A stretch of DNA of 6,811 bases from DASPJQ01 sp035299065. Its GTDB lineage: Bacteria; Bacteroidota; Bacteroidia; Flavobacteriales_D; UBA2798. The position numbers were made by a program, and so were the translations under genes. Under the pieces are notes generated by a model that saw only the letters and a list, made by a program, of their open reading frames with translations, made no database searches and was not told the origin of the DNA. The DNA lies in contig DATGXI010000159.1 of assembly GCA_035299065.1 (NCBI GenBank), positions 1-6,811 of the forward strand, in the 5' to 3' direction. Of this stretch, positions 1 to 6,092 are shown piece by piece (within the stretch, counting starts at the first letter, position 1; the number at the start of each line of letters is the position of its first letter).

Positions 1-45
1 GGATGTTAGCCCAAAGAAAAGTTGAAGAAAAATAAATGGGTTCAT
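1..45 (-). CDS. Possible N-terminus of a secreted protein, cut by the left window edge
   Basis: Reading leftward from an ATG at 45..43, fifteen codons stay open to the window edge and encode MNPFIFLQLFFGLTS. This is mostly hydrophobic and resembles the start of a Sec signal peptide, as in many Bacteroidota envelope proteins. It lies on the same strand as the other genes and about 80 bases beyond the terminator that closes adk, so it would be a separate transcription unit. No clear TAnnTTTG promoter box or Shine-Dalgarno sequence was found in 46..120. Fifteen codons are too few to name a family. A competing reading is that the first 35 bases are the tail of a plus-strand gene ending in TAA at 33..35. 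Confidence 0.35.
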   Translation of the reverse strand, partial: MNPFIFLQLFFGLTS

Positions 46-125
46 AGCAGTGAGTTTTATGTTTGAAATTAATCTGTTATTAATATTTCATCAGCTGTGC
101 CAGTTTTCTTTTGGTTTACCTAAGC

Positions 126-154
126 AAAAAAAAGCCCGGCAATTACGCCAGGCT
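126..154 (-). terminator. Rho-independent terminator after adk, probably bidirectional
   Basis: On the minus strand the arms AGCCTGGC (154..147) and GCCGGGCT (140..133) form an 8-bp stem with one G-U pair around a 6-base loop. The stem is followed by a run of eight T that includes the last stem base. The stem starts four bases after the adk TAA. On the plus strand the same hairpin is followed by CTTTTT, so it could also stop plus-strand transcription entering from the left. Confidence 0.85.
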
Positions 155-158
155 CTTT

Positions 159-725
159 TTAATTCAATGCTTTTTTTAATCGTTCAAATATTTCATCAAC
201 GCTTCCAATTCCGTTAACAGACACAAATTTATTTTGTTTGGTATAATAGTTTTTCAGTGGTGCTGTTTTATTGTTGTATTCATTAATGCGGTTGCGTATA
301 ATATCAGGGTTGGCATCATCGCTGCGTCCGCTTGATTTACCGCGTTCCAATAAACGTTTCATTAATTCATCGTCACCTACTTCAAGCGCAAGCATTTTTG
401 TAATGGAGGTTCCTTTGCTTTCCAGAAACGTATCCAGTGCGGCAGCCTGTGCCTCGGTACGTGGAAAACCATCAAAAATAAATCCTTTGGCTCCCGGAAC
501 CTTGTCGTATTCGCTCTCCAGCATTTTAATGGTTACTTCATCCGGCACAAGATCACCTTTGTCCATATAACTTTTGGCAAGCAATCCCAGGTCGGTATTG
601 TTTTTTATGTTGGCCCTGAAAATATCGCCTGTTGATAAATGCGATAAGCCAAAGTGTTTAATAATGTTTTCACTTTGTGTTCCTTTACCAGCGCCCGGAG
701 GACCAAATAATACAATATTCAACAT
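159..725 (-). CDS. adk: Adenylate kinase (short-LID type)
   Basis: Cytoplasmic nucleoside monophosphate kinase that interconverts ATP + AMP and 2 ADP, essential for adenylate balance. The 188-aa product opens with the P-loop GPPGAGKGT (residues 8-16). The AMP-binding STGD..R segment follows (31-37), then DGFPRT (85-90), the LID arginines in LLERGKSSGRSDD (125-137, with R128 and R134) and the RNR pair at 144/146. The LID between about 128 and 140 is short and lacks the four-cysteine zinc site of long bacterial enzymes, as is usual in Bacteroidota. The length matches the family, and the chosen start gives the standard MLNIVLFGPPG opening. It lies 109 bases downstream of hpt with no hairpin between them, so co-transcription is plausible, although an own promoter in the AT-rich spacer is not excluded. 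A strong terminator follows the stop codon. Confidence 0.97.
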   Translation of the reverse strand: MLNIVLFGPPGAGKGTQSENIIKHFGLSHLSTGDIFRANIKNNTDLGLLAKSYMDKGDLVPDEVTIKMLESEYDKVPGAKGFIFDGFPRTEAQAAALDTFLESKGTSITKMLALEVGDDELMKRLLERGKSSGRSDDANPDIIRNRINEYNNKTAPLKNYYTKQNKFVSVNGIGSVDEIFERLKKALN

Positions 726-834
726 AAAACTAAATTTTATTTAATATTTCAATAGTGAATTTTCAAATAGAGAAATGTTAAGGCTAAACCGTTACTCTTA
801 TACATTTCATTAGTTGAAATTTAAACATTTGAAA

Positions 835-1371
835 TCAGGTTAGTACTTTATATATATCTTTTAAATTTCGTCCTTGTCCATCATAATCTAACCCATAGCC
901 AACTATAAATTCATTGGGAATTTCCATGCAAACGTAGTCAACCTTATATTCTTTTTTAAAGGCTTCGGGTTTTAGTAACAGTGTAGCAATTTTTACACTT
1001 GCACAATTTTTATGGCTGAAAATAGCCAGCACTTTTTCCAATGTAAGCCCAGTATCTACTATATCTTCCAGTATAATTACATGCCTGGTTTCTACATTTT
1101 CAGTAAAGCCAATTAATTCGGTAACCGAGCCGGTTGAACTTATGCCATGGTAAGAAGCAAGTTTAACAAAAGATATTTCGCATTCAATGTTGATCTTTTT
1201 TAAAAGGTCGGCTGCAAACATGAATGAGCCGTTTAACACAGCAACAAAAAGCGGATTTTTGCCTTTGTAGTCAGCATTTATTTTTTGCGCGCATTCTTCA
1301 ATGGCTTTATCAATCTTGGTAAAGGGAATAAATTCGCTGAACTTCTTATCGTGTAATTGAACCACGTTCAT
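835..1371 (-). CDS. hpt: Hypoxanthine phosphoribosyltransferase
   Basis: Purine salvage enzyme of the cytoplasm that joins hypoxanthine (often also guanine) to PRPP, giving IMP or GMP. The 178-aa protein has the hallmarks of the type I PRTase HPRT family. LNGSFMFAADL (46-56) is the N-terminal PPi/PRPP loop, and SYHG (73-76) lies in the flexible active-site loop. VIILEDIVDTGLTL (98-111) is the PRPP-binding motif with its two acidic residues E102-D103. LLLKPEA (131-137) carries the purine-contacting lysine K134, and FIVGYGLDYDGQGRNL (155-170) is the C-terminal base-binding segment. The MNVVQLHDKKF opening is typical of the Bacteroidota enzymes, which supports this start. It begins 27 bases after the receptor gene stop and is followed by adk, making a purine nucleotide pair. 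Confidence 0.96.
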   Translation of the reverse strand: MNVVQLHDKKFSEFIPFTKIDKAIEECAQKINADYKGKNPLFVAVLNGSFMFAADLLKKINIECEISFVKLASYHGISSTGSVTELIGFTENVETRHVIILEDIVDTGLTLEKVLAIFSHKNCASVKIATLLLKPEAFKKEYKVDYVCMEIPNEFIVGYGLDYDGQGRNLKDIYKVLT

Positions 1372-1375
1372 GTCA

Positions 1376-1383
1376 CAAATGTA
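1376..1383 (-). promoter_or_regulatory. Candidate Bacteroidota -7 box in front of hpt
   Basis: The minus strand reads TACATTTG here, a full match to the TAnnTTTG consensus of the primary Bacteroidota sigma factor. It ends four bases before the hpt ATG, so a transcript started from it would have almost no leader. No TTG-type -33 element is present at the usual 19-21 base distance. An eight-base match with four free or loosely defined positions can arise by chance in AT-rich DNA. Confidence 0.22.
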
Positions 1384-1398
1384 CGTGTTTAGGCAATA

Positions 1399-3945
1399 TC
1401 AGAACTTGATCACAAACTTTAAGTTAAATCGCCTGCCTGTCAGGTAATTAGGCACTGCCCATTTAAGCCCCGAAGCGTCTTGTATCCAATTGTATGAAAT
1501 GGTATTGCTTACGCCCAGCAAATTAAATACCTGAAGCGAAATGTATGCTTTTTCAACTTTTCGCCCAATACTTTTTTCAGGAAGTTCATCAACAGGTTTG
1601 GTAAAGAAATGATAGGAGAAACCAATATCAACCCTGCGGTAAAATGGACCACGCAACGTGTCTTTATACCGGGTATAATCAGGCGGGCCAAACGGAACAC
1701 CCGTTGAAAAAAGCAAATTCAAATTAACTTTGAACTGCGGTAGTTTGGGCATTTGGTCCTGGAAATAAACAGAAAATGCCAGTGTTTGATCGGTTGGGCG
1801 GGGTATATAACCCGGTGTAATTGTTTCGCTTGAAACAATGGAATCGTTAAACGTATAACCCGGAATTATTTTTTCGCCATCACTGTTGTAGTTGTTGGTG
1901 TATTGATCGTCCAGAATGTCTTCACGCGTTCGCAGGTAAGAAAATGTAAACCACGACTCAATGCCTTCAATAAACTCGCCATTTACGCGCATATCACAAC
2001 CGGTTGCATATCCTTTTGCGTTGTTGTTGGCATAATAACGAATGCGTACATTGTCTACCTCATAAGGAATTAGGTTTGTTATATACTTGTAATAACCCTC
2101 AACGGTGTATTTAAATGTACGTCCCCACATGGTAAAAAACCAATCAGTACCTGCAATAAAATGCATGCTTTGTTGTGCTTTTACATTGGTATTTATTTTA
2201 CCGTAAAGGTCACGCAATTCACGATAAAGGGGTGGTTGATGATAAATACCGGCAGCAAGCCTGAAAATAATATTGCGCCTGTTTATCATGCCTTTTTTGA
2301 GACGAAACCAACTTGGAATGTATTGCACTGACAGGCGGGGCCCAACGTTAAAATCATTGTTTATGTCAAGGTAATTGGCACGTGCACCAATGGTAAGCTC
2401 AAGTGATGATGTGCTTGTAAAGGTGGTATCAATTTTACTGAAACTTGAATCCCTGATATTAATTTTATCGGTAAAACGCCATTTCCATTTGTTTTGAATG
2501 AAGGCTGCACCAAGGTTCGAGGTTAAATTAGCTTTTGCTTTTAAGAGGTAATTCAATACAATTTGATCTTCGGGTTTTTGTGGTGTTGAAAAACCGGCAC
2601 TGTCAACCAGGTTCCATTCGCTCAATACGTCCCTGAATTTCTGGTGCTGAAATTTTATACCGTAGTCAAGTGTTGCATGTTCAAACCGTCTTGTAAAAAG
2701 TAATTTGGTATTATAAATATCAGAAACAAGTTCGTTGCGGGCATGCTCTAAAAAACCACCCACACCGCGTACAAACGCTACTTCACCAAAGTTTTCTTTG
2801 CTCTGGTCTTTTTCAACCTCGCCCAACTGGTAAGCACCTAAAACATCGTAATTTTCCTGCTCATCGTTATGAAACCAGGAAGTAACCCACTTAAACGTTG
2901 ATTTTTGGGTTTCTTTTTTTAATGTTACTCCCTGTGCAATGGTTTGAAAAATATTTTGTTCCTGGCCATCATAAAAAACCGTTAATCGCAATGCCGTATT
3001 TACCGTACCAAAGTCGGTTTGGCGGGTTTGTGGTACCGAGCGATAGTTGTTTCTTGAGGCATAATTTAACCAGCTTATTTCCCATTCATCTGAAATGTTA
3101 TAACGCAAAAGTGATTGAAAATCGCCAAAACGCGGGCGATAGTCGCCTTTTGTATCCAGCGTTTTTAAAATGTAACCGTTGGCCTGGTAACGGCTCCCAA
3201 CCATCCAGCTAAAGCGATGGTTTTTTGATTCGTTTTCGAGGTGCAGGTTAAAACCCATAATTCCGCCTGAAACCGTTCCTTTTAGTTCACGTGGTCTCCT
3301 GTAATTTATGTCAAGTACTGATGACATGCGGTCATCGTACCGTGCTTCAAATCCGCCTGAAGAAAATCCAATGTCAGAAACAAGATCGGGGTTTATAAAG
3401 CTCAAACCTTCTTGCTGGCCGGCACGTACTAAAAAGGGGCGGTAAATTTCAATGTCATTTACATAAATAAGGTTTTCGTCAAAACTACCACCACGCACAC
3501 TGTATTGTGCACTCATTTCATTGTTTGAACGCGTGCCCAGGCCGTAAGATTTTATATAATCTTCAACCTGGTTCCTGATGGTTGGAAATAACCCTGGTTC
3601 AATTGGTGGAATAAGGGGAATAGTGGCTCTTTTGATGACGTAAACAGTGTCAATAACATGCTCACTCAGGTTAAAATCGCCAAGGTCCATTGAACCGCTG
3701 AATATTTCAATATCCTGTTTGTCATATGAAGGATGACGCAATGAAATGGTAGTGCCCCGGCATGAAATTTCAAGTTTAAATGTTCCGTCAGTTAAGGAAC
3801 TTGTGCGTTTACCTGATGTTTTATCAAGTACTGAAACCCCTTCAATAGGTTTTTTTTGATCATCAAGTATACGTCCTGTCACAAAACACTGTGCCTGTAA
3901 AAAGCCAGCATAAAGCAGGTAAGAGAGTAGCAGGAGTCGTAACAT
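1399..3945 (-). CDS. TonB-dependent outer-membrane receptor with N-terminal carboxypeptidase-regulatory-like domain
   Basis: An 848-aa outer-membrane protein predicted to import an unidentified ligand using TonB/ExbBD energy. A signal peptide (about residues 1-19, cleavage near LQAQ) precedes a carboxypeptidase-regulatory-like beta-sandwich domain (about 20-95, VTGRILDDQKKPIEGVSV). The plug domain follows, about 115-215, with the signatures SVRGGSFDENLIYVNDIEIY (149-168) and GGFEARYDDRMSSVLDI (197-213). The rest is an aromatic-rich beta-barrel with regular turns, ending in the terminal phenylalanine FVIKF expected for BAM-assembled barrels. No SusD-like gene is adjacent, and the size is below the 1000-residue SusC class, so glycan uptake should not be assumed. 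It starts 69 bases after the 229-aa secreted-protein gene. The spacer holds a weak hairpin and an inverted repeat but no convincing promoter. The substrate cannot be read from the sequence. Confidence 0.92.
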   Translation of the reverse strand: MLRLLLLSYLLYAGFLQAQCFVTGRILDDQKKPIEGVSVLDKTSGKRTSSLTDGTFKLEISCRGTTISLRHPSYDKQDIEIFSGSMDLGDFNLSEHVIDTVYVIKRATIPLIPPIEPGLFPTIRNQVEDYIKSYGLGTRSNNEMSAQYSVRGGSFDENLIYVNDIEIYRPFLVRAGQQEGLSFINPDLVSDIGFSSGGFEARYDDRMSSVLDINYRRPRELKGTVSGGIMGFNLHLENESKNHRFSWMVGSRYQANGYILKTLDTKGDYRPRFGDFQSLLRYNISDEWEISWLNYASRNNYRSVPQTRQTDFGTVNTALRLTVFYDGQEQNIFQTIAQGVTLKKETQKSTFKWVTSWFHNDEQENYDVLGAYQLGEVEKDQSKENFGEVAFVRGVGGFLEHARNELVSDIYNTKLLFTRRFEHATLDYGIKFQHQKFRDVLSEWNLVDSAGFSTPQKPEDQIVLNYLLKAKANLTSNLGAAFIQNKWKWRFTDKINIRDSSFSKIDTTFTSTSSLELTIGARANYLDINNDFNVGPRLSVQYIPSWFRLKKGMINRRNIIFRLAAGIYHQPPLYRELRDLYGKINTNVKAQQSMHFIAGTDWFFTMWGRTFKYTVEGYYKYITNLIPYEVDNVRIRYYANNNAKGYATGCDMRVNGEFIEGIESWFTFSYLRTREDILDDQYTNNYNSDGEKIIPGYTFNDSIVSSETITPGYIPRPTDQTLAFSVYFQDQMPKLPQFKVNLNLLFSTGVPFGPPDYTRYKDTLRGPFYRRVDIGFSYHFFTKPVDELPEKSIGRKVEKAYISLQVFNLLGVSNTISYNWIQDASGLKWAVPNYLTGRRFNLKFVIKF

Positions 3946-3951
3946 CTAAGG

Positions 3952-3995
3952 GCCGTAAAAGTAAAACTAATTGTAGTTTATGAAGTAAATACGGC
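3952..3995. repeat. Short inverted repeat upstream of the receptor gene
   Basis: GCCGTA at 3952-3957 and TACGGC at 3990-3995 are perfect 6-bp inverted arms separated by 32 AT-rich bases, directly before the receptor start at 3945. It could be a leader hairpin or a spaced binding site. Six-base arms at this distance may also be chance. Confidence 0.2.
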
Positions 3996-3997
3996 AG

Positions 3998-4016
3998 AAA
4001 AACGCAGGAATGCGCT
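3998..4016 (-). terminator. Weak hairpin at the end of the 229-aa secreted-protein gene
   Basis: On the minus strand AGCGCA (4016-4011), loop TTCC, and TGCGTT (4006-4001) pair over six positions including one G-U, followed by three more T. The hairpin overlaps the TAG stop codon. The short stem and short T run suggest at best partial termination between this gene and the receptor gene. Confidence 0.25.
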
Positions 4017-4704
4017 AATTATTTTTTTTGTTCTTAAATCCGCCCGATTTCCAGGTCTTGATAAAGCTTCTCCAGGCCTGCGGAGAAAGCAGGTTAAGGG
4101 TAGGTATTTGGCCCTGACGGTATAACCTGCTGTACTCGTTACTCATTTGAGCATCATAGCAGCTAAGGGCATCGCCAAAATCAGAGTTACTGGCTTTAAG
4201 TTCGGCCAGGGTCATGTTTTCATTGTACCTGTCATACGCTGTACGGGGCAATTCAAGGTCCATAAATGCCTTGGCAAATTCTTCACGGCTTGGCCATGGG
4301 CGCACAACCAGGGTGTCAAGAAAATGTACATCGGGTTGTAATAACTGTACAATGGTATACCTGTTTTGCGAAAGGGTATCAGGTACAAAATACAGCATTT
4401 TTTTATAACCGTACGATGAAAACATTATGGTGTCACCAGCGCGTACAACCATGCTGAAAAAACCGGTGTGATCAGCATAGGTAACACGTTTAATGCTTTT
4501 GTCATAAACGCTGGCAAAAGAAACGGGTTCAAGCGTGTCGGCCGACAAAATAACACCCGAAAACTGTATTAGTTTAGCTTCTTTTGGAGCTGTGGTAGCC
4601 GAAGGGTTGCCAAGAGCTGTGTATACAGCCTGTGACAATGCATTGGATACTGTAAAAAATAACAGAAGTATGGTCAACAGGTTTTTCATTCCCTTCATAT
4701 GCAT
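4015..4704 (-). CDS. Secreted protein with a carboxypeptidase-regulatory-like domain
   Basis: A 229-aa exported protein. Residues 7-25 form a signal peptide (MKNLLTILLLFFTVSNALSQ, likely cleaved after LSQ). A linker leads into a carboxypeptidase-regulatory-like (CarboxypepD_reg) beta-sandwich at about 47-123, with FSGVILSADTLEPVSFASV, a DHTGFFSMVV turn and GDTIMFSSYGYKK. Beyond LDTLVVRPWPSREEF (129-143) comes a mostly polar, probably helical C-terminal part that I do not recognise, ending in a basic tail KNKKNN. There is no plug or barrel, so this is not a fragment of a TonB receptor. The start is ambiguous: in-frame ATGs lie at 4704, 4698 and 4689, and the last gives the cleanest signal peptide. 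It sits 38 bases after the FAH-family gene and 69 before the receptor gene. A periplasmic or surface role linked to the receptor is inference only. Confidence 0.85.
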   Translation of the reverse strand: MHMKGMKNLLTILLLFFTVSNALSQAVYTALGNPSATTAPKEAKLIQFSGVILSADTLEPVSFASVYDKSIKRVTYADHTGFFSMVVRAGDTIMFSSYGYKKMLYFVPDTLSQNRYTIVQLLQPDVHFLDTLVVRPWPSREEFAKAFMDLELPRTAYDRYNENMTLAELKASNSDFGDALSCYDAQMSNEYSRLYRQGQIPTLNLLSPQAWRSFIKTWKSGGFKNKKNN

Positions 4705-4742
4705 CAGCTAAATTTAGGTATAATAACGTGTTAAACCGGCAC

Positions 4743-5357
4743 TTATTTGATAAAAAAACCTAATAACTTCCTATTTTCAAGATAACCAGTAAGGTTGTCG
4801 CCAATTTTAACAGGGCCAACACCTGAAGGTGTACCGGTAAAAAGTAAATCACCTTGCTTAAGTGTAATGAATCTGGATACGTAAGCAATCAAATAGTTAA
4901 TGTTAAAAATCATGTTTGATGTATTGCCAACCTGCACCGTTTTATCCTGAATGGTTAAATGAAAATTTATGTTTTGCAGGTTTTCAAAAGCAGAAACCGG
5001 AACAAATTCATTGCCAACAACGGCAGCATTGTCAAACGCCTTGGCAATTTCCCAGGGCAATCCTTTTTTCTTGGCTTCATCCTGCAAGTCGCGCGCAGTG
5101 AAATCAATGCCAAGGCCAATTTCGTTATAATAATTGGCGGCAAATTTTTCATCAATGTTTTTCCCGTTCTTACTGATCTTAACAACCACTTCAATTTCAT
5201 GATGTAAATCCTTTGTGAAATCAGGATAATAAAAATCCTGCCCTTTGCCCAATAAAGCAGTATCAGGTTTCAGGAAAAAAACCGGTTTGTCAGGCAGGGC
5301 ATTTCCCAATTCCTTTGCGTGCTCACCATAGTTACGGCCTATGCATATTATTTTCAT
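4743..5357 (-). CDS. Fumarylacetoacetate hydrolase family protein, FAHD1/acylpyruvase-like
   Basis: A 204-aa cytoplasmic metal-dependent enzyme of the FAH superfamily, which cleaves or decarboxylates 2-oxo-dicarboxylates and acylpyruvates. It closely follows the FAHD1 pattern. GRNYGEHAKEL (7-17) supplies the H13/E16 pair equivalent to the catalytic His-Glu dyad of human FAHD1. HHEIEVVV (52-59) gives metal ligands E54 and E56. GIDFTARDLQDEAKKKGLPW (83-102) gives the third ligand D85 and a lysine-rich segment almost identical to FAHD1. MIFNINYLIAYVSRFITL and GDLLFTGTPSGVGPV (169-183) complete the fold. The length is that of a minimal single-domain FAH enzyme. Acylpyruvate hydrolase or oxaloacetate decarboxylase activity is the best guess, and the substrate is unproven. 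Its ATG shares one base with the PIN gene stop (TGATG), so translation is probably coupled to the toxin-antitoxin genes upstream. Confidence 0.93.
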   Translation of the reverse strand: MKIICIGRNYGEHAKELGNALPDKPVFFLKPDTALLGKGQDFYYPDFTKDLHHEIEVVVKISKNGKNIDEKFAANYYNEIGLGIDFTARDLQDEAKKKGLPWEIAKAFDNAAVVGNEFVPVSAFENLQNINFHLTIQDKTVQVGNTSNMIFNINYLIAYVSRFITLKQGDLLFTGTPSGVGPVKIGDNLTGYLENRKLLGFFIK

Positions 5358-5791
5358 CAGGATAAATTTAATTTATTTGTGGCAAGTTTTTCCATAAATG
5401 TACGCGAATTCATAACGGGTATTTCCGAAAAATAAAAGTCCTTTTCATTTTCAGTTACAATGCAATTACACGCGCTTTCAATTGCCGAGTAATATTGCAG
5501 GCCATCCTCAAAGTCATTGATTTTTTTGTTTGCTGCCGCTTTACCAGAGGTTTCATGTCCCATGGTTGTAATAATTAATTTACCTAACAATAAATCAATT
5601 TTTTGCCGGGCTATTTTTCGACCGCTTTTTTTTTCAGCAAAATACCAGGCAATGCCCAGGCACAAAGGCGATGTACTTAAGGTAAAACCGGGCTTATCAG
5701 CCAGGCTTAATAAGCGAGATGTAAAGGCAAATGAAGGATATTCCTTATTGAGTACCGACACAAGAATATTCGCATCCAGAAAAATTTTCAT
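5357..5791 (-). CDS. PIN-domain protein, VapC-like toxin
   Basis: A 144-aa PIN-fold protein, probably a Mg2+-dependent RNase acting as the toxin of a type II toxin-antitoxin pair. The N-terminal strand MKIFLDANILV carries the first acidic residue D6. DFEDGLQYYSA (93-103) holds D96, and IVTENEKDFYF (111-121) contains the usual T-x-N-x-x-D ending with D118. The second canonical acidic position, normally a Glu after a Thr/Ser strand, is not at its usual place. The nearest candidate is E53 in WYFAEKKSG, so the metal site may be assembled slightly differently. The start overlaps the antitoxin stop by four bases (ATGA), and its own stop overlaps the next gene by one. A run of nine A encodes E53-S56, and gain or loss of one base would end the protein near residue 60-67, before D96 and D118. 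The RNA target is unknown. Confidence 0.88.
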   Translation of the reverse strand: MKIFLDANILVSVLNKEYPSFAFTSRLLSLADKPGFTLSTSPLCLGIAWYFAEKKSGRKIARQKIDLLLGKLIITTMGHETSGKAAANKKINDFEDGLQYYSAIESACNCIVTENEKDFYFSEIPVMNSRTFMEKLATNKLNLS

Positions 5792-6045
5792 TTCTTTTTC
5801 CTGTTACGGTATTCGGATTTAAGGTCACCTGATTTTTTTTTACGGGTGTATTCAGCAGGGCCCTCCGCTACTTGCATAACCCAATCAGCTACCGGGAAAT
5901 CTTCAATGTTTGGGTATTGATTGGATGTGATTTTATCCAAAACCATTTCCATAAGGCGTGAAAGGCTCATGTTATGCTTTTCGGCATACTTTTTAGCCTT
6001 TTCAATAACCTGTTTATCAAATGATAATGTTACTTTTGCATCCAT
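5788..6045 (-). CDS. DUF6364-like antitoxin, predicted ribbon-helix-helix
   Basis: An 85-aa basic protein directly upstream of the PIN gene, in the classic antitoxin-first order. Residues 2-40 fit a ribbon-helix-helix DNA-binding module: a short strand AKVTLSFD, then helix KQVIEKAKKYAEKH, a turn NMS and helix LSRLMEMVLDKIT. The rest (41-85) would wrap the toxin: NIEDFPVADWVMQVAEG is an acidic/aromatic patch, followed by a lysine-rich tail. The N-terminal pattern resembles DUF6364-family proteins, which commonly precede PIN genes in Bacteroidota; that assignment is from memory of the family. The ATGA overlap with the toxin gene implies coupled translation. The 64-base upstream spacer contains a -7 box and a near-palindrome suitable for autoregulation. 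Residues 69-71 are encoded in a run of nine A. Confidence 0.85.
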   Translation of the reverse strand: MDAKVTLSFDKQVIEKAKKYAEKHNMSLSRLMEMVLDKITSNQYPNIEDFPVADWVMQVAEGPAEYTRKKKSGDLKSEYRNRKKK

Positions 6046-6064
6046 ATCACCAACAATTATACGA

Positions 6065-6072
6065 CAAAAATA
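6065..6072 (-). promoter_or_regulatory. Candidate -7 box of the toxin-antitoxin operon
   Basis: The minus strand reads TATTTTTG, matching the Bacteroidota TAnnTTTG consensus. It ends 19 bases before the antitoxin ATG, which would give a leader of roughly 10-15 bases. Unlike the box before hpt, this is a normal promoter-to-gene distance. The -33 region is poor: a TTTA lies about 15 bases upstream and no TTTG sits at 19-21. Confidence 0.5.
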
Positions 6073-6075
6073 AAA

Positions 6076-6092
6076 ATTTAATACGTATAAAT
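6076..6092. promoter_or_regulatory. Near-palindromic candidate operator of the toxin-antitoxin operon
   Basis: The plus strand reads ATTT-A-ATACGTAT-AAAT: an inverted repeat of two 8-base arms around a perfect ATACGTAT core (6081-6088), with a single extra A in one arm. It lies three bases upstream of the candidate -7 box, where a bound repressor would block RNA polymerase. Ribbon-helix-helix antitoxins normally repress their own operons by binding such palindromes. The AT-richness of the spacer lowers the weight of the outer arms. Confidence 0.4.

Noticed and set aside
3..35. Plus-strand reading frame ending in MLAQRKVEEK and TAA, possibly the tail of a gene entering from the left
   Set aside because: Only eleven codons are visible and all supported genes are on the other strand. 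The minus-strand ATG with a hydrophobic start is slightly more convincing, but neither can be decided from this window.
271..570. Plus-strand open frame of 99 codons opposite adk
   Set aside because: It lies wholly within adk, whose motifs are unmistakable, and its translation has no recognisable domain.
2898..3212. Plus-strand open frame of 104 codons opposite the receptor gene
   Set aside because: It is antisense to a continuous, well-conserved beta-barrel coding frame, and its composition looks like a shadow.
3886..3945. Possible lipoprotein signal at C20 of the receptor
   Set aside because: The residues before the cysteine are Q-A-Q, not a normal lipobox, and TonB receptor barrels are not usually lipidated; an ordinary signal peptidase I site fits better.
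1399..4704. SusC/SusD polysaccharide-utilisation pair
   Set aside because: The small upstream protein has a carboxypeptidase-regulatory-like domain and no SusD features, and the receptor is shorter than typical SusC proteins; no glycoside hydrolase is nearby.
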